Origin: Xinfangfangia pollutisoli
GTDB lineage: Bacteria > Pseudomonadota > Alphaproteobacteria > Rhodobacterales > Rhodobacteraceae
NCBI RefSeq assembly: GCF_020179405.1
Contig: NZ_JAICBZ010000006.1
Span: 1-64,000, forward strand
DNA: 64,000 nucleotides
Direction: 5' to 3'
The notes below the pieces were generated by a model that had not been told where the DNA came from, made no database searches, and worked only from the letters and a program-made list of their open reading frames with translations. The translations under genes were made by a program, and so were the position numbers. Below, piece by piece: positions 43,898-52,942 of this stretch (its first letter is position 1; every line of letters begins with the position of its first letter).

Positions 43898-44677
43898 ATG
43901 CCTGCTCTCACCCGCCCCTGGGGCGCGATGCATTACCGGATCGACGGGGCGGAAACCGGGCCGGCGGTGGTCTTCGCCAATTCGCTTGGCACCGATCTGC
44001 ACCTTTGGGACGATGTGGTGGCACGCCTGCCCGGCATCCGCGCGATCCGCTTCGACAAGCGGGGCCACGGGCTTTCCGATCTTGGCGGCGCGGTCACGGT
44101 TGAAGCCTATGCCGATGACGTCGCAGCACTGATCGAAACGCTTGGCCTGGGGCCGGTGGTGTTTGTCGGTCTTTCCATCGGCGGCATGATCGGCCAGGCG
44201 CTGGCCGCCCGGCGGCCCGACCTTGTGCGCGGCCTGGTGCTTTCCAACACCGCGCCGAAAATGGGCACGGCCGAGGCCTGGACCGCGCGCGTCGACGCAA
44301 TCGGCAAAGGCGGGATCGAGGCGATTGCGGAGGCGGTGATGGAACGCTGGTTCGCCCCCGTCTACCGCGCGAAACCCGATCTGGCGGTCTGGCGCAATAT
44401 GCTGACCCGCACCCCGGTTGAGGGCTATATCCAGGCCTGCCACGCGCTTGCCGCGGCGGATCTGACGGCCACGACCGCAGTGCTGGCGCTTCCGGTTCTG
44501 GTGATCGGCGGCGCCGAAGATGGCGCCTCGCCGCCCGATCTGGTGGGCGCGATGGCCAGGCAGATCAAGGGCGCGGATTTTCACATCCTGACCGCGACCG
44601 GGCATATCCCGCCGGTCGAGGCCACCGCGGAAATGGCGGCGCTTCTGCAGGATTTCATCGCAAGACACGCCGGATAA
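43898..44677 (+). CDS. pcaD: 3-Oxoadipate enol-lactonase
   Basis: 259 residues, alpha/beta hydrolase. Nucleophile Ser93 in GLSIGG, acid in GGAEDGASPP, catalytic His in ATGHIPPVE. The N-terminal block (NSLGTDLHLWDDV, RFDKRGHGLS) is typical of PcaD. It hydrolyses 3-oxoadipate enol-lactone to 3-oxoadipate, where the catechol (CatC) and protocatechuate branches join. The start at 43898 is supported by GGAAAGGA. Single gene, ended by a strong terminator. Confidence 0.93.
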   Translation: MPALTRPWGAMHYRIDGAETGPAVVFANSLGTDLHLWDDVVARLPGIRAIRFDKRGHGLSDLGGAVTVEAYADDVAALIETLGLGPVVFVGLSIGGMIGQALAARRPDLVRGLVLSNTAPKMGTAEAWTARVDAIGKGGIEAIAEAVMERWFAPVYRAKPDLAVWRNMLTRTPVEGYIQACHALAAADLTATTAVLALPVLVIGGAEDGASPPDLVGAMARQIKGADFHILTATGHIPPVEATAEMAALLQDFIARHAG

Positions 44678-44683
44678 TCGGAA

Positions 44684-44709
44684 AAGGGCGGCCCCGGAAG
44701 GCCGCCCTT
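44684..44709. terminator. Bidirectional terminator between pcaD and the ALDH operon
   Basis: AAGGGCGGCC and GGCCGCCCTT form a perfect 10-base stem around CCGGAA, ending 5 bases before the convergent aldehyde dehydrogenase stop. Confidence 0.75.
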
Positions 44710-44714
44710 CGTGC

Positions 44715-46160
44715 TTAGAACGGGTAATGCTGGTTCGGGTCTTCGATGGTCAGCCAGCGCAGATCGGTGAACTCGGACACACCCGCCATGCCGCCGAAAC
44801 GACCGTAGCCCGAGGCCTTCACGCCCCCGAAGGGCATCTGCGGCTCGTCGCCCACGGTCGGGCCGTTGATATGGCAGATCCCGGTTTCCAGACGGTTCGC
44901 CACCGCCATCGCCTTCTGGATATCGCGCGAGAACACCGCCGAGGACAGGCCATAGTCGCTGTCATTGGCGACGCGGATCGCCTCTTCCTCGCCCTTGACG
45001 CGGATGATCGGCTTCACCGGGCCAAAGCTTTCCTCCGAATACATGCGCATCTCGGGCGTGACGTGGTCGATCAGGGTCGCCGCCACGATCGCGCCGTCGC
45101 GGGTGCCGCCCGCGATCAGCTTGCCGCCCTTGGCGACGGCATCGGCGATCAGCTCTTCCATCTTGTCGCCCGCGCCGGGGGTGCAGAGACCGCCCAGAAC
45201 CACATGTTCGCGCGGGTTGCCGGCGGGCAGTTTCGACGCCCGCGCCGCCAGATGCGCGGCGAAGTCATCGGCGATGCTGTCATCGACGATCAGCCGCTCG
45301 GTCGACATGCAGATCTGGCCCTGGTTCATGAAGCAGCCAAAGATCGCCGCATTCACCGCAGCATCGATATCGGCATCCGCCAGCACGACGAAGGGCGCCT
45401 TGCCGCCAAGTTCCAGGATCGCGGGCTTCAGCTCTTCACCCGCCAGGCGGCCGATGATCCGGCCTACCTTGGTCGAGCCGGTGAAGTTCACATGCCGCAC
45501 CTCGGGCGCGCGGATCAGCGCCTCGACCACCGCGCCTGCATCTTCCGGCGCGTTCGAGATCACATTGACCACACCTGCCGGGAAGCCCGCCTCGGTGAAA
45601 CAATCGCCGATGAGACGATGGGTCGCGGGGCACAGCTCGGAGGATTTCAGGATCACGGTATTGCCGCAGGCCACCGCCATCGCAACCGCACGGGTCGCAA
45701 GGATCACCGGCGCATTCCAGGGCGCGATGCCGACGCAAACCCCCTTGGGGCGGTGAACGGCCATCGCCAGCGTGCCCGGCTTGTTCGAGGGGATCACCGT
45801 GCCACCAAGCTGGGTCACGACCGCGGCCGCCTCGCGCAGGATATTCGCGGCAAGGCCCACGTTGAAGCCGATCCAGGGCCCCGTCGCGCCGGTTTCCGCA
45901 ATCGCGGCGGCGATGAAATCGGGGGCCTTGGCATCCATGATGTCCGCCGCGCGGTTCAGCAGCTTGCGCCGTTCCCCGACCAGCGTCTGCGACCAGCTGG
46001 CAAAGGCGGCATGGGCCGCCGCCACGGTGGTCTTCACGTCCTCAAGGCTGGCGGCGGGTGCGGTGCTGGCAACTTCGCCCGTCACCGGGTCTTTGCGCTG
46101 AAAGACGCGGCCATCGCTGGCGGGATGGTCGGCACCATTGATCAAATGGCTGATTTTCAT
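44715..46160 (-). CDS. Aromatic aldehyde dehydrogenase (vanillin/benzaldehyde type)
   Basis: 481 residues of the ALDH superfamily. Motifs in order: APWNAP, FTGSTKVG, catalytic Glu in LELGGKAPF, catalytic Cys in NQGQICMS, and SEESFGPV. The APWNAPVILATRAVA stretch is characteristic of vanillin, salicylaldehyde and benzaldehyde dehydrogenases. The start at 46160 follows GAGAGAAG. It is the last gene of the ALDH-SDR-ALDH operon; the substrate could be vanillin or benzaldehyde. Confidence 0.85.
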   Translation of the reverse strand: MKISHLINGADHPASDGRVFQRKDPVTGEVASTAPAASLEDVKTTVAAAHAAFASWSQTLVGERRKLLNRAADIMDAKAPDFIAAAIAETGATGPWIGFNVGLAANILREAAAVVTQLGGTVIPSNKPGTLAMAVHRPKGVCVGIAPWNAPVILATRAVAMAVACGNTVILKSSELCPATHRLIGDCFTEAGFPAGVVNVISNAPEDAGAVVEALIRAPEVRHVNFTGSTKVGRIIGRLAGEELKPAILELGGKAPFVVLADADIDAAVNAAIFGCFMNQGQICMSTERLIVDDSIADDFAAHLAARASKLPAGNPREHVVLGGLCTPGAGDKMEELIADAVAKGGKLIAGGTRDGAIVAATLIDHVTPEMRMYSEESFGPVKPIIRVKGEEEAIRVANDSDYGLSSAVFSRDIQKAMAVANRLETGICHINGPTVGDEPQMPFGGVKASGYGRFGGMAGVSEFTDLRWLTIEDPNQHYPF

Positions 46161-46173
46161 GACTTCTCTCCGT

Positions 46174-46959
46174 TCAAAGTCCAAGTGTTTCGATATTGAC
46201 CGCGGCTTCCAGCCCGCCATCGGTCGGGATATTCGCGCCATTCACCCACCGCGCCGCATCCGAGCAGAGGAACAGGATCACCGGCGCGATATCGCCTGCG
46301 GTGCCGGCACGGCCGACACGGGTGATGTCGGCATTCACACGCGCATCGCCCAAAGTGTCGCGGAACTGGGTCAGGATCGGGGTGGTCACCGGGCCGGGCG
46401 AGACCGCGTTCACGCGGATGCCCCGGTCGCGAAACAGCGGATCCCGCGCGGCAAGCTGGTTCCAGACCAGAAGCACCTCTTTCGAGATCGGATAGCCCGC
46501 CTCTTCGGGCAGTTGATACGCCGCCACCAGCGCCGCCGCATCAAAGCCCTTGCTTCGGGCCATGCCCGTCGCGCGCGCGGTATTCGCGCGCCAGCCATAG
46601 CCCGCGATCGAGGCCACGTTCACGATCGCGCCGCCCTCGCGCATCTTCGGCGCGGTGCCTTCCGACAGCGCGCGCAGGCCAAGGAAGTTCACCGCCAGCG
46701 TATGCGCGACCCCGGTCTGGCCCGAGACGCCCGCCACATTGCACAGCGCGTCAATGCCGCCGGGCAGCGCATCCAGGATCGCCTGCACGCCCTCGGCTGT
46801 GCCAAGATCGCCCGAAAGGAACGCGCCAAAGACCTGATCGGGACGGGCGCGGTCAATGCCGATCACTTCGGCGCCAAGCTGCAGCGCCAGTTCCGCCGTG
46901 CGCCGTCCGATGCCGCTTGCGACCCCGGTCACCACGATTGTCTTGCCGAAAAGCATCAT
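46174..46959 (-). CDS. Coniferyl-alcohol dehydrogenase-like short-chain dehydrogenase
   Basis: 261 residues, SDR fold. Cofactor motif GVASGIGRRTA at the N-terminus, NVAG strand motif, catalytic Ser in NVASIAG, Tyr/Lys in YPISKE, and NAVSPGPV. The long insert between Ser and Tyr (GWRANTARATGMARSKGFDAA region) matches CalA-type coniferyl alcohol dehydrogenases. It would oxidise an aryl-allylic alcohol to the aldehyde, handed to the flanking ALDHs. Its ATG overlaps the stop of the upstream ALDH (ATGA). Confidence 0.8.
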   Translation of the reverse strand: MMLFGKTIVVTGVASGIGRRTAELALQLGAEVIGIDRARPDQVFGAFLSGDLGTAEGVQAILDALPGGIDALCNVAGVSGQTGVAHTLAVNFLGLRALSEGTAPKMREGGAIVNVASIAGYGWRANTARATGMARSKGFDAAALVAAYQLPEEAGYPISKEVLLVWNQLAARDPLFRDRGIRVNAVSPGPVTTPILTQFRDTLGDARVNADITRVGRAGTAGDIAPVILFLCSDAARWVNGANIPTDGGLEAAVNIETLGL

Positions 46960-48434
46960 GTTGTCTCTCCATTCCCCTCGCGGGCTTCCTCGCCGAAGCC
47001 CGGACGCGGCCCGGACGGCCCGAGCGAGATCCAGCGGGTTTCGGTAAATTCATCCAGGGCGGCGCGGCCACCAAAGCGGCCATAGCCGCTGTCTTTCACG
47101 CCGCCGAAGGGCATGTCGGCCCGGTCGCTCAGCGTGGTGGCGTTGATATGGCAGATCCCGGCATCGATCTGGCGCGCGATGCGCATGGCGCGGTCGAGGT
47201 CGCGGGAAAACACCGCGGAAGACAGCCCATAGGCGGTGTCATTGGCGATGAACACGGCCTCGGCGTCCGATACCGCACGGCAGATCGTGGCGATCGGGCC
47301 AAAGCATTCCTCGTGATAGACCGCCATGCCGGGGGTGACATGGTCGATCACGGTTGCATCCATGAAAACGCCATTGGCCGCGCCGCCGGCCAGGATGCGC
47401 GCGCCGCGCCGTTCGGCGTCGCCGACCAGATCTGAAAGCCTGCGCGCCACTTGCGGGCTGACGATGGGGCCGAGCGGCCATTTCCCGCTGCGCGGATCGC
47501 CCGCGCGCAGGCGCTGCGCCTTGGCGGCCAGAAGGGCCGCGAAGCGATCTGCCACCGGCTCGACCACGATGATCCGGTCGGTTGCCATGCAGACCTGGCC
47601 CTGGTTCATGAAGGCGCCGAAGGCGGCCTCTTCGGCGGCAAGGTCCAGATCGGCGTCTTCCAGCACCAGGAAGGGCGCCTTGCCGCCCAGCTCCAGCAGG
47701 CAGCGTTTCAGATGCCGGGCGGCGGTTTCGGCGATCAACCGGCCGACGCGCGTCGATCCGGTGAAGTTCACCCGCCGCACGGCCTCATGCGCGATCAGCG
47801 CCTCGACCACCTCGCCCGCCGTTTCGGGGGGGTGGGTGACGATGTTCAGCACGCCCTCGGGCAGGCCCGCCTCGGTCAGGATCTGGCCGATCAGAAGATG
47901 GGTGGCGGGCGAAAGTTCCGACGCCTTCAGCACCACCGTATTCCCCAGCGCCAGCGCGGTTGCGACGGCGCGGGAGGCCAGCACCAGCGGCGCGTTCCAG
48001 GGCGCAATCGCCAGACAGACGCCCACCGCTTCGCGAAAGGCGAAGGCGCGCATGTCCTGCGTCACATGGCCAAAGGCCTGGGTCGTCAGCGCGGCGGCCT
48101 CTTCCAGATGGTCGCTTGCGAGGCGCATGTTCATCCTGATCCAGGCCCGGGGCGCCCCGATCTCGGCCATCATCAAGGGCGCGATGCGATGCTCGCTGTC
48201 GCGCAGGATTTCGGCGGCCCGCATCAGGATGCGGCGACGTTCGGCCGGGGCGGTGGCGGACCAGGCGGCAAAGGCGCGGGCGGCGGTGTTGACGGCGCGT
48301 GTGGCATCTGCCGCCGTGCAGGCGGGGGCGCTGGACGCGGTGCTGCCCAGTATCGGGTCGATACGGTCGAAACACGCGGCCTCGTCTTGCAGAAACGTCA
48401 TGCAAGATGGCCGGGTTCCAGCGCTGTTGGCCAT
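46956..48434 (-). CDS. Aromatic aldehyde dehydrogenase (second copy)
   Basis: 492 residues, paralogue of 44715-46160 with the same APWNAP, FTGSTRVG, LELGGKAPF, NQGQVCMA and HEECFGPI motifs. GGGAGAGGA precedes the ATG at 48434. First gene of the operon and translationally coupled to the SDR gene. Two ALDHs around one alcohol dehydrogenase suggests successive oxidation of two aldehydes, for example coniferyl aldehyde and vanillin. Confidence 0.85.
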   Translation of the reverse strand: MANSAGTRPSCMTFLQDEAACFDRIDPILGSTASSAPACTAADATRAVNTAARAFAAWSATAPAERRRILMRAAEILRDSEHRIAPLMMAEIGAPRAWIRMNMRLASDHLEEAAALTTQAFGHVTQDMRAFAFREAVGVCLAIAPWNAPLVLASRAVATALALGNTVVLKASELSPATHLLIGQILTEAGLPEGVLNIVTHPPETAGEVVEALIAHEAVRRVNFTGSTRVGRLIAETAARHLKRCLLELGGKAPFLVLEDADLDLAAEEAAFGAFMNQGQVCMATDRIIVVEPVADRFAALLAAKAQRLRAGDPRSGKWPLGPIVSPQVARRLSDLVGDAERRGARILAGGAANGVFMDATVIDHVTPGMAVYHEECFGPIATICRAVSDAEAVFIANDTAYGLSSAVFSRDLDRAMRIARQIDAGICHINATTLSDRADMPFGGVKDSGYGRFGGRAALDEFTETRWISLGPSGPRPGFGEEAREGNGETT

Positions 48435-48557
48435 GATCCTCTCCCTCGCTTCGCGCGGAACTGGCCCCTCCAGACCAGCGGGCAGCGGCCCGCAGATGTC
48501 CTGCGCTAAGACAGGTTCAGGAATCAGGATTTTGCGCCCGGATTGAATATCAAAATC

Positions 48558-48584
48558 TTGCCAAAGAGTATCTGTTTCTGGCAA
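48558..48584. promoter_or_regulatory. Inverted repeat TTGCCA-N15-TGGCAA between ALDH operon and AraC gene
   Basis: Perfect 6-base arms 21 bases centre to centre, two helical turns, as expected for a dimer contacting one face of the DNA. Confidence 0.45.
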
Positions 48585-48593
48585 ATCGTCCCG

Positions 48594-49496
48594 ATGAGCG
48601 CCATTCCCTTTCCTGCCGCGCCCCCTGGCCTGCCGGCCCCGGTGGGGGTGGAGGTGATCCAGCCGATGCTGCGCGGGGGGGCGCGCCGGATCGACCCGCC
48701 CGAGGGCGAAAGCCAGACCGTGGTCGTGATCCTGGCATCCGGTCAGCTGCGGCTGGGCGAAGAGGGCGAAGACCTGACCGCGCCGCTTGTGCAGCTGGTG
48801 CAGAAGACGTCACGCGTGCAGCTTGTCTTCGGGCCCGGGTCCGAGGGCTATCTGCTGGTGATCCCGCAGGCGGCCAGCGCCGAGATTGCCGGGCGCTCGG
48901 CCGAAGGGCCGGCCTTGCAGGATCTTCTGTCCTCAAGCCGCCTGATCCGCCCCGCCCAGGACACAATGGCCGAAAGCTACATGATCCCCGCCGCCCGGAT
49001 CGAAGCCGAGGTGCGGGCGTCGCGGCCCGGATCCCATATCGCGGTGATCGCCTGGCTGCGCCTTTTGCTGGTCAACCTCTGGCGCGAAGCCCCGCTGGAC
49101 CGGCCCGAGGGTGCGGGGATCAGCGGCGAGGCCGAAGTCATCCGCGCCTTTCGCACGCTTGTGGAGCTGCATTTCCGCCACCATCTGGGCGTGGCCGAGT
49201 ATGCGCGGCTGCTTGGCGTCGGCTATGACCGGCTGCATGGGATCTGTCGGCGAAAGCTTGGCCGGTCGCCCTTGCAGCTGATCCACCAGCGCCTGCTGCG
49301 CGAGGCCGTCCTGCGGATCGAGCGCACGGACGAGCCTGTGGCCGCCATCGCCTGGGCCTGCGGTTTCAGCGAACCCCATAATTTCAGCCGGTTCTTCCGC
49401 CGCGCCATGGGGGTCTCGCCGCTGCATCATCGCGCCGGGCTGCAGACCCAGGCCCAGCCGCAGGCGCCCGAACGCGGCTATGCCGACTGGCCGTGA
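48594..49496 (+). CDS. AraC-family regulator
   Basis: 300 residues: N-terminal effector-binding region and a C-terminal double HTH (VAEYARLLGVGYDRLHGICRRKLGRSP and VAAIAWACGFSEPHNFSRFFRRAMGVSP). Divergent from the ALDH-SDR-ALDH operon and probably its regulator. No strong Shine-Dalgarno precedes the ATG at 48594; a TTG at 48543 is the only longer alternative. Confidence 0.8.
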   Translation: MSAIPFPAAPPGLPAPVGVEVIQPMLRGGARRIDPPEGESQTVVVILASGQLRLGEEGEDLTAPLVQLVQKTSRVQLVFGPGSEGYLLVIPQAASAEIAGRSAEGPALQDLLSSSRLIRPAQDTMAESYMIPAARIEAEVRASRPGSHIAVIAWLRLLLVNLWREAPLDRPEGAGISGEAEVIRAFRTLVELHFRHHLGVAEYARLLGVGYDRLHGICRRKLGRSPLQLIHQRLLREAVLRIERTDEPVAAIAWACGFSEPHNFSRFFRRAMGVSPLHHRAGLQTQAQPQAPERGYADWP

Positions 49497-49619
49497 CAGG
49501 GGGCGCCCGGCGGGCCCGAGGCGACAGGCGGGGATCTGCAATCTTGCGAAGACCGTCGGAAGCATACAGTCCTGTCCAATGTCGATGGCCCCGAACCTTG
49601 GGATGGCTCGCCCCCCGGG

Positions 49620-50435
49620 TCAGGACAGGCCGCGCCAGCCCTGCGCCCAGCCTGCCGCCATGCCGATGCCGCCAAACGGATAGAGATGGGCGTCGATCCG
49701 CCCGGGGGCGATCTGTGCAAGCGCCGTGTCCAGCGCCGTCAGAAACGGCTCTGGCGCGGCGATGGCGTCACGGTCATCGGGCATCGCATAGCGGGCGCAG
49801 ATCTCTGCATCCGCCTTGGTGCCAAACATCCGCGCATAGGACAGCAGCCGCTTTGCCGGGGCGGGCGCGTTCACGCCCAGCCGCACCAGGGTGTCGATCC
49901 CGCGTGCGCGCAGATCGGCCAGCCAGGCCGCAATCGCCAGGGGATCCAGCACGAATTGCGTGGTGATCTCGAAGGAGATCCCCGCTTCGTCAAGAAAGCG
50001 CCGCTTCCAGTCCAGGGCCGCCCACAGGGCGGGGGGTGCGATGGCCGGGTGACCTTCCGGATAGGCGACGATCCCGACCGTCTTGATGCCGAACCGGCCA
50101 AGAATGCCGCTGTTCATCAGCGCCATCGCGTTCTGGTAGGGCCCTTGCGGGCGTTCAGGATCGCCGCCGACGATCAGAAAGCGCTCGGGTGCGGCGGCGT
50201 TCTGATAGTCGGAAATCAGTTGGGACGCATCGGCCTCGGACAGAAGGCGGCGCGCGGAAAGGATCGGCACCGGCTGAAAGCCGCAGGCGCGGATCACCCG
50301 GGCGGCATTGACCCGTTGCGCATGGGTTTCGTTGCCGAGGAAGGCGATGTTGATCTGGGTGCCCGGCGGGATCAGCGCCTGCGCCGCTTCGATCTGGCGC
50401 ACGGCCTTGCCGGTGATTTCCAAGGTGTATCCCAT
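49620..50435 (-). CDS. Methylenetetrahydrofolate reductase-family protein (MetF-like)
   Basis: 271 residues, TIM-barrel MTHFR fold: an early INIAFLGNETHAQRV strand, GGDPERPQGPYQNA (folate/FAD region, matching the GGDP of MetF) and a VAYPEGHP motif. It is shorter and more divergent than housekeeping MetF. Such paralogues accompany tetrahydrofolate-dependent O-demethylation of vanillate or syringate, and an aromatic alcohol operon is next door, but no demethylase gene is in the window. AGGAAG precedes the ATG. The 169 bases upstream hold nothing else clear. Confidence 0.75.
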   Translation of the reverse strand: MGYTLEITGKAVRQIEAAQALIPPGTQINIAFLGNETHAQRVNAARVIRACGFQPVPILSARRLLSEADASQLISDYQNAAAPERFLIVGGDPERPQGPYQNAMALMNSGILGRFGIKTVGIVAYPEGHPAIAPPALWAALDWKRRFLDEAGISFEITTQFVLDPLAIAAWLADLRARGIDTLVRLGVNAPAPAKRLLSYARMFGTKADAEICARYAMPDDRDAIAAPEPFLTALDTALAQIAPGRIDAHLYPFGGIGMAAGWAQGWRGLS

Positions 50436-50604
50436 GGGGCTTCCTGGCTGATGACGGGGCCTTTCCCGTGCTGATATCCATACGGTGTTGGACTATGTAT
50501 GCGCATGAAACGGCAGAGGTCTGCGAAGTTTCGCCGCGTGCAGCCGCCTCACCGTCGGTCCCTAAGTCGCCTGCGCGGGGCCAGACACCCCGCGCAGGCC
50601 GCGG

Positions 50605-51705
50605 TCAGTCGATCAGGCGCTCGATCATCTGACGCCAGGGCGCGATGTCGATCTTTTGCTCGGCCAGCCAGTCGGGATTGTAATAGGTCGCCGAATACCG
50701 CTCGCCGCTGTCGCAGATCAGCGACACCAGCGATCCCTTGCGCCCTTCGCGCATCATGGCCGAGGCGATGCAGCACAGGCCGAAGAAGTTCGTCCCGGTC
50801 GACCCGCCGACGCGGCGATACAGCCGCTCGCTCAGCACATGCATTGCGGCGATCGACGCCGCATCGGGCACCACCATCATATGGTCGATCACCCCGGGCA
50901 CGAAGGACGGCTCGACCCGCGGGCGGCCGATGCCCTCGATGCGCGATCCCGGCGCGGTGACCTCGCGGTCATTCAGCCGCCAGGCATCGTAGAAGGCCGA
51001 GCCTTCGACATCGACCACGCAAAGCCGGGTGCCGAGGTTGCGATAGCGGATGTAACGGCCCAGCGTCGCGGCGGTGCCGCCGGTGCCCGCGCTCATCACC
51101 ACCCATTCGGGGACGGGGCTTTCCTCATCCTCCATCTGGCGGAAGATGCTGTCGGCGATGTTGTTGTTGCCGCGCCAGTCGGTCGCGCGTTCGGCATAGG
51201 TGAACTGGTCGAGGTAATAGCCCTGCGTTTCATCGGCGATTTGCGCGGCGGCGGCATAGACCGCGCCTGCGTGATCGACGAAATGGCTTTCGCCGCCGAA
51301 ACGGGTGATCTCGTCGACCTTCTGGCGGCTGGTCGATCGCGGCATCACCGCGATGAACCGCAGGCCCAGCAGGCGGGCGAAATAGGCCTCGGAGACGGCG
51401 GTCGAACCCGATGAGGCCTCGACCAGCGTCGTGCCCTGGCGGATGCGCCCATTGCAGATGCCGTAAAGGAACAGCGAGCGCGCCAGGCGGTGTTTCAGGC
51501 TGCCGGTCGGATGGGTGCTTTCATCCTTGAAATAGACCGAAATCCCCTTCAGCCCGGCGAAATCGGGTTTGACCAGATGGGTATCGGCCGAGCGATGGGC
51601 GTCGCCGTTCAGAATGCCGATGGCATGACGCGCCCAGGCGCGTTCATGGCATTCGGGCAAGGGCGGCAACCCGGCATCGAAGCCGAGGGTAAGCAGATCC
51701 GACAT
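50605..51705 (-). CDS. PLP-dependent cysteine synthase/cysteine desulfhydrase-family protein (Cds1-like)
   Basis: 366 residues, fold type II PLP enzyme. The Schiff-base lysine is in THPTGSLKHRLA, followed by EASSGSTAVSEA, a GTGGT phosphate-binding loop (MSAGTGGTAATLGRYIRY) and a STGTNFFGL motif. The arrangement is that of Cds1-type cysteine desulfhydrases, not CysK/CysM. It could release sulfide, ammonia and pyruvate from cysteine brought in by the peptide transporter. Fourteen bases separate it from the amidohydrolase gene. Confidence 0.75.
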   Translation of the reverse strand: MSDLLTLGFDAGLPPLPECHERAWARHAIGILNGDAHRSADTHLVKPDFAGLKGISVYFKDESTHPTGSLKHRLARSLFLYGICNGRIRQGTTLVEASSGSTAVSEAYFARLLGLRFIAVMPRSTSRQKVDEITRFGGESHFVDHAGAVYAAAAQIADETQGYYLDQFTYAERATDWRGNNNIADSIFRQMEDEESPVPEWVVMSAGTGGTAATLGRYIRYRNLGTRLCVVDVEGSAFYDAWRLNDREVTAPGSRIEGIGRPRVEPSFVPGVIDHMMVVPDAASIAAMHVLSERLYRRVGGSTGTNFFGLCCIASAMMREGRKGSLVSLICDSGERYSATYYNPDWLAEQKIDIAPWRQMIERLID

Positions 51706-51718
51706 TTTCTATCCCGTC

Positions 51719-52891
51719 TCAGGCGTTCAGGGGCAGGCGGCCGCGCAGCAGCGCGCACCAGTACGAGCTGCCCCAGGCAATGGCCTCGTCGTTGAAATCA
51801 TAGGCCGGATGGTGCAGGCCCGCGCTGTCGCCATTGCCCAGATTGATCATGGCGCCCGGCACTTCGTTCAGCATGAACGAGAAATCCTCGCCCCCCAGCG
51901 AGGCCGGCATGTCGCGGGTGACGCGGTCGGGGCCGGCCAGTTTCTCGGCGATCTGCGCCGCGATCTCGGTCTCGGCCGCGTGGTTCACGGTGACGGGGTA
52001 ATGGCGGGTGTAATTCAGCCGTCCGGTCGCCCCATAGGCCGTGGCGATCGCCGGGATGATCGCCGTCAGCCGCGCCTCGATCAGGTCGCGAACCTCTTCG
52101 CGCAGCGTCCGCACGGTGCCGGTCATCCGCAGGGTTTGCGGGATCACGTTGAACGCATCGCCGCCCGAGACCGTGGTGATCGACACGACGGCGCTGTCCA
52201 TCGGGTCCATATTGCGGGCGGTGACGGTTTGCGCGGCCTGGATCACCGCGGCCAGGACCGGCATCGGGTCAACCGTGGTATGGGGCAGCGCGGCATGACC
52301 GCCGACGCCTTCGATCTCGATCTCGATCATGTCGACCGAGCCCATGATCGGCCCCGGCGCGATGGTGAAATGACCCAGCGGCAGACCGGGGCGGTTGTGC
52401 ATTCCGTAAACCTCGTTCACCGGAAAGCGCTTGAACAGCCCGTCTTCGATCATCGCGCGGGCCCCTGCGCCGCCTTCTTCGGCGGGCTGGAAGATCAGGA
52501 TCGCGGTGCCGTCGAAATTGCGGTTCTGCGCAAGGCCGATGGCCGCGCCCAGAAGCATCGTCACATGCCCGTCATGGCCGCAGGCATGCATCTTACCCGG
52601 CACCTTCGACGCCCATTCCGCGCCCGTGGCCTCATGGATCGGCAGCGCATCCATGTCGGAGCGCAGCCCGATCATCCGGCCCGAGGCGGTCGATTGCCCG
52701 CGGATGACGGCGACGACCCCGGTCTTGCCGATACCCTCATGCACCTCGTCAACGCCCGCCTCGCGCAGGGCTTTGGCGATCTGTCCGGCGGTGCGCGGCA
52801 GATCATACAGCAGTTCGGGGTTCTGGTGCAGGTCGCGGCGGAATGCCTTCAGCCGGTCCAGGTGGTCCGCGATCCAGTTTTCGACGGGCAT
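51719..52891 (-). CDS. M20 amidohydrolase (hippurate hydrolase/N-acyl amino acid deacylase)
   Basis: 390 residues of the M20D family: metal ligands in HACGHDGH, EEGGAGA, GMHN and near-C-terminal GGEDFSF, with the dimerisation-domain GHAALPH. It removes acyl groups such as benzoyl or acetyl from amino acids. AGGAGAG precedes the ATG. It follows the FAD oxidase and peptide-transporter genes, so it may process imported N-acylated amino acids or dipeptides. Confidence 0.85.
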   Translation of the reverse strand: MPVENWIADHLDRLKAFRRDLHQNPELLYDLPRTAGQIAKALREAGVDEVHEGIGKTGVVAVIRGQSTASGRMIGLRSDMDALPIHEATGAEWASKVPGKMHACGHDGHVTMLLGAAIGLAQNRNFDGTAILIFQPAEEGGAGARAMIEDGLFKRFPVNEVYGMHNRPGLPLGHFTIAPGPIMGSVDMIEIEIEGVGGHAALPHTTVDPMPVLAAVIQAAQTVTARNMDPMDSAVVSITTVSGGDAFNVIPQTLRMTGTVRTLREEVRDLIEARLTAIIPAIATAYGATGRLNYTRHYPVTVNHAAETEIAAQIAEKLAGPDRVTRDMPASLGGEDFSFMLNEVPGAMINLGNGDSAGLHHPAYDFNDEAIAWGSSYWCALLRGRLPLNA

Positions 52892-52942
52892 ATCAGCTCT
52901 CCTTGGTCGGTCTTGCGCCCGGCCCCCGGGGGGCCGCGCGCG

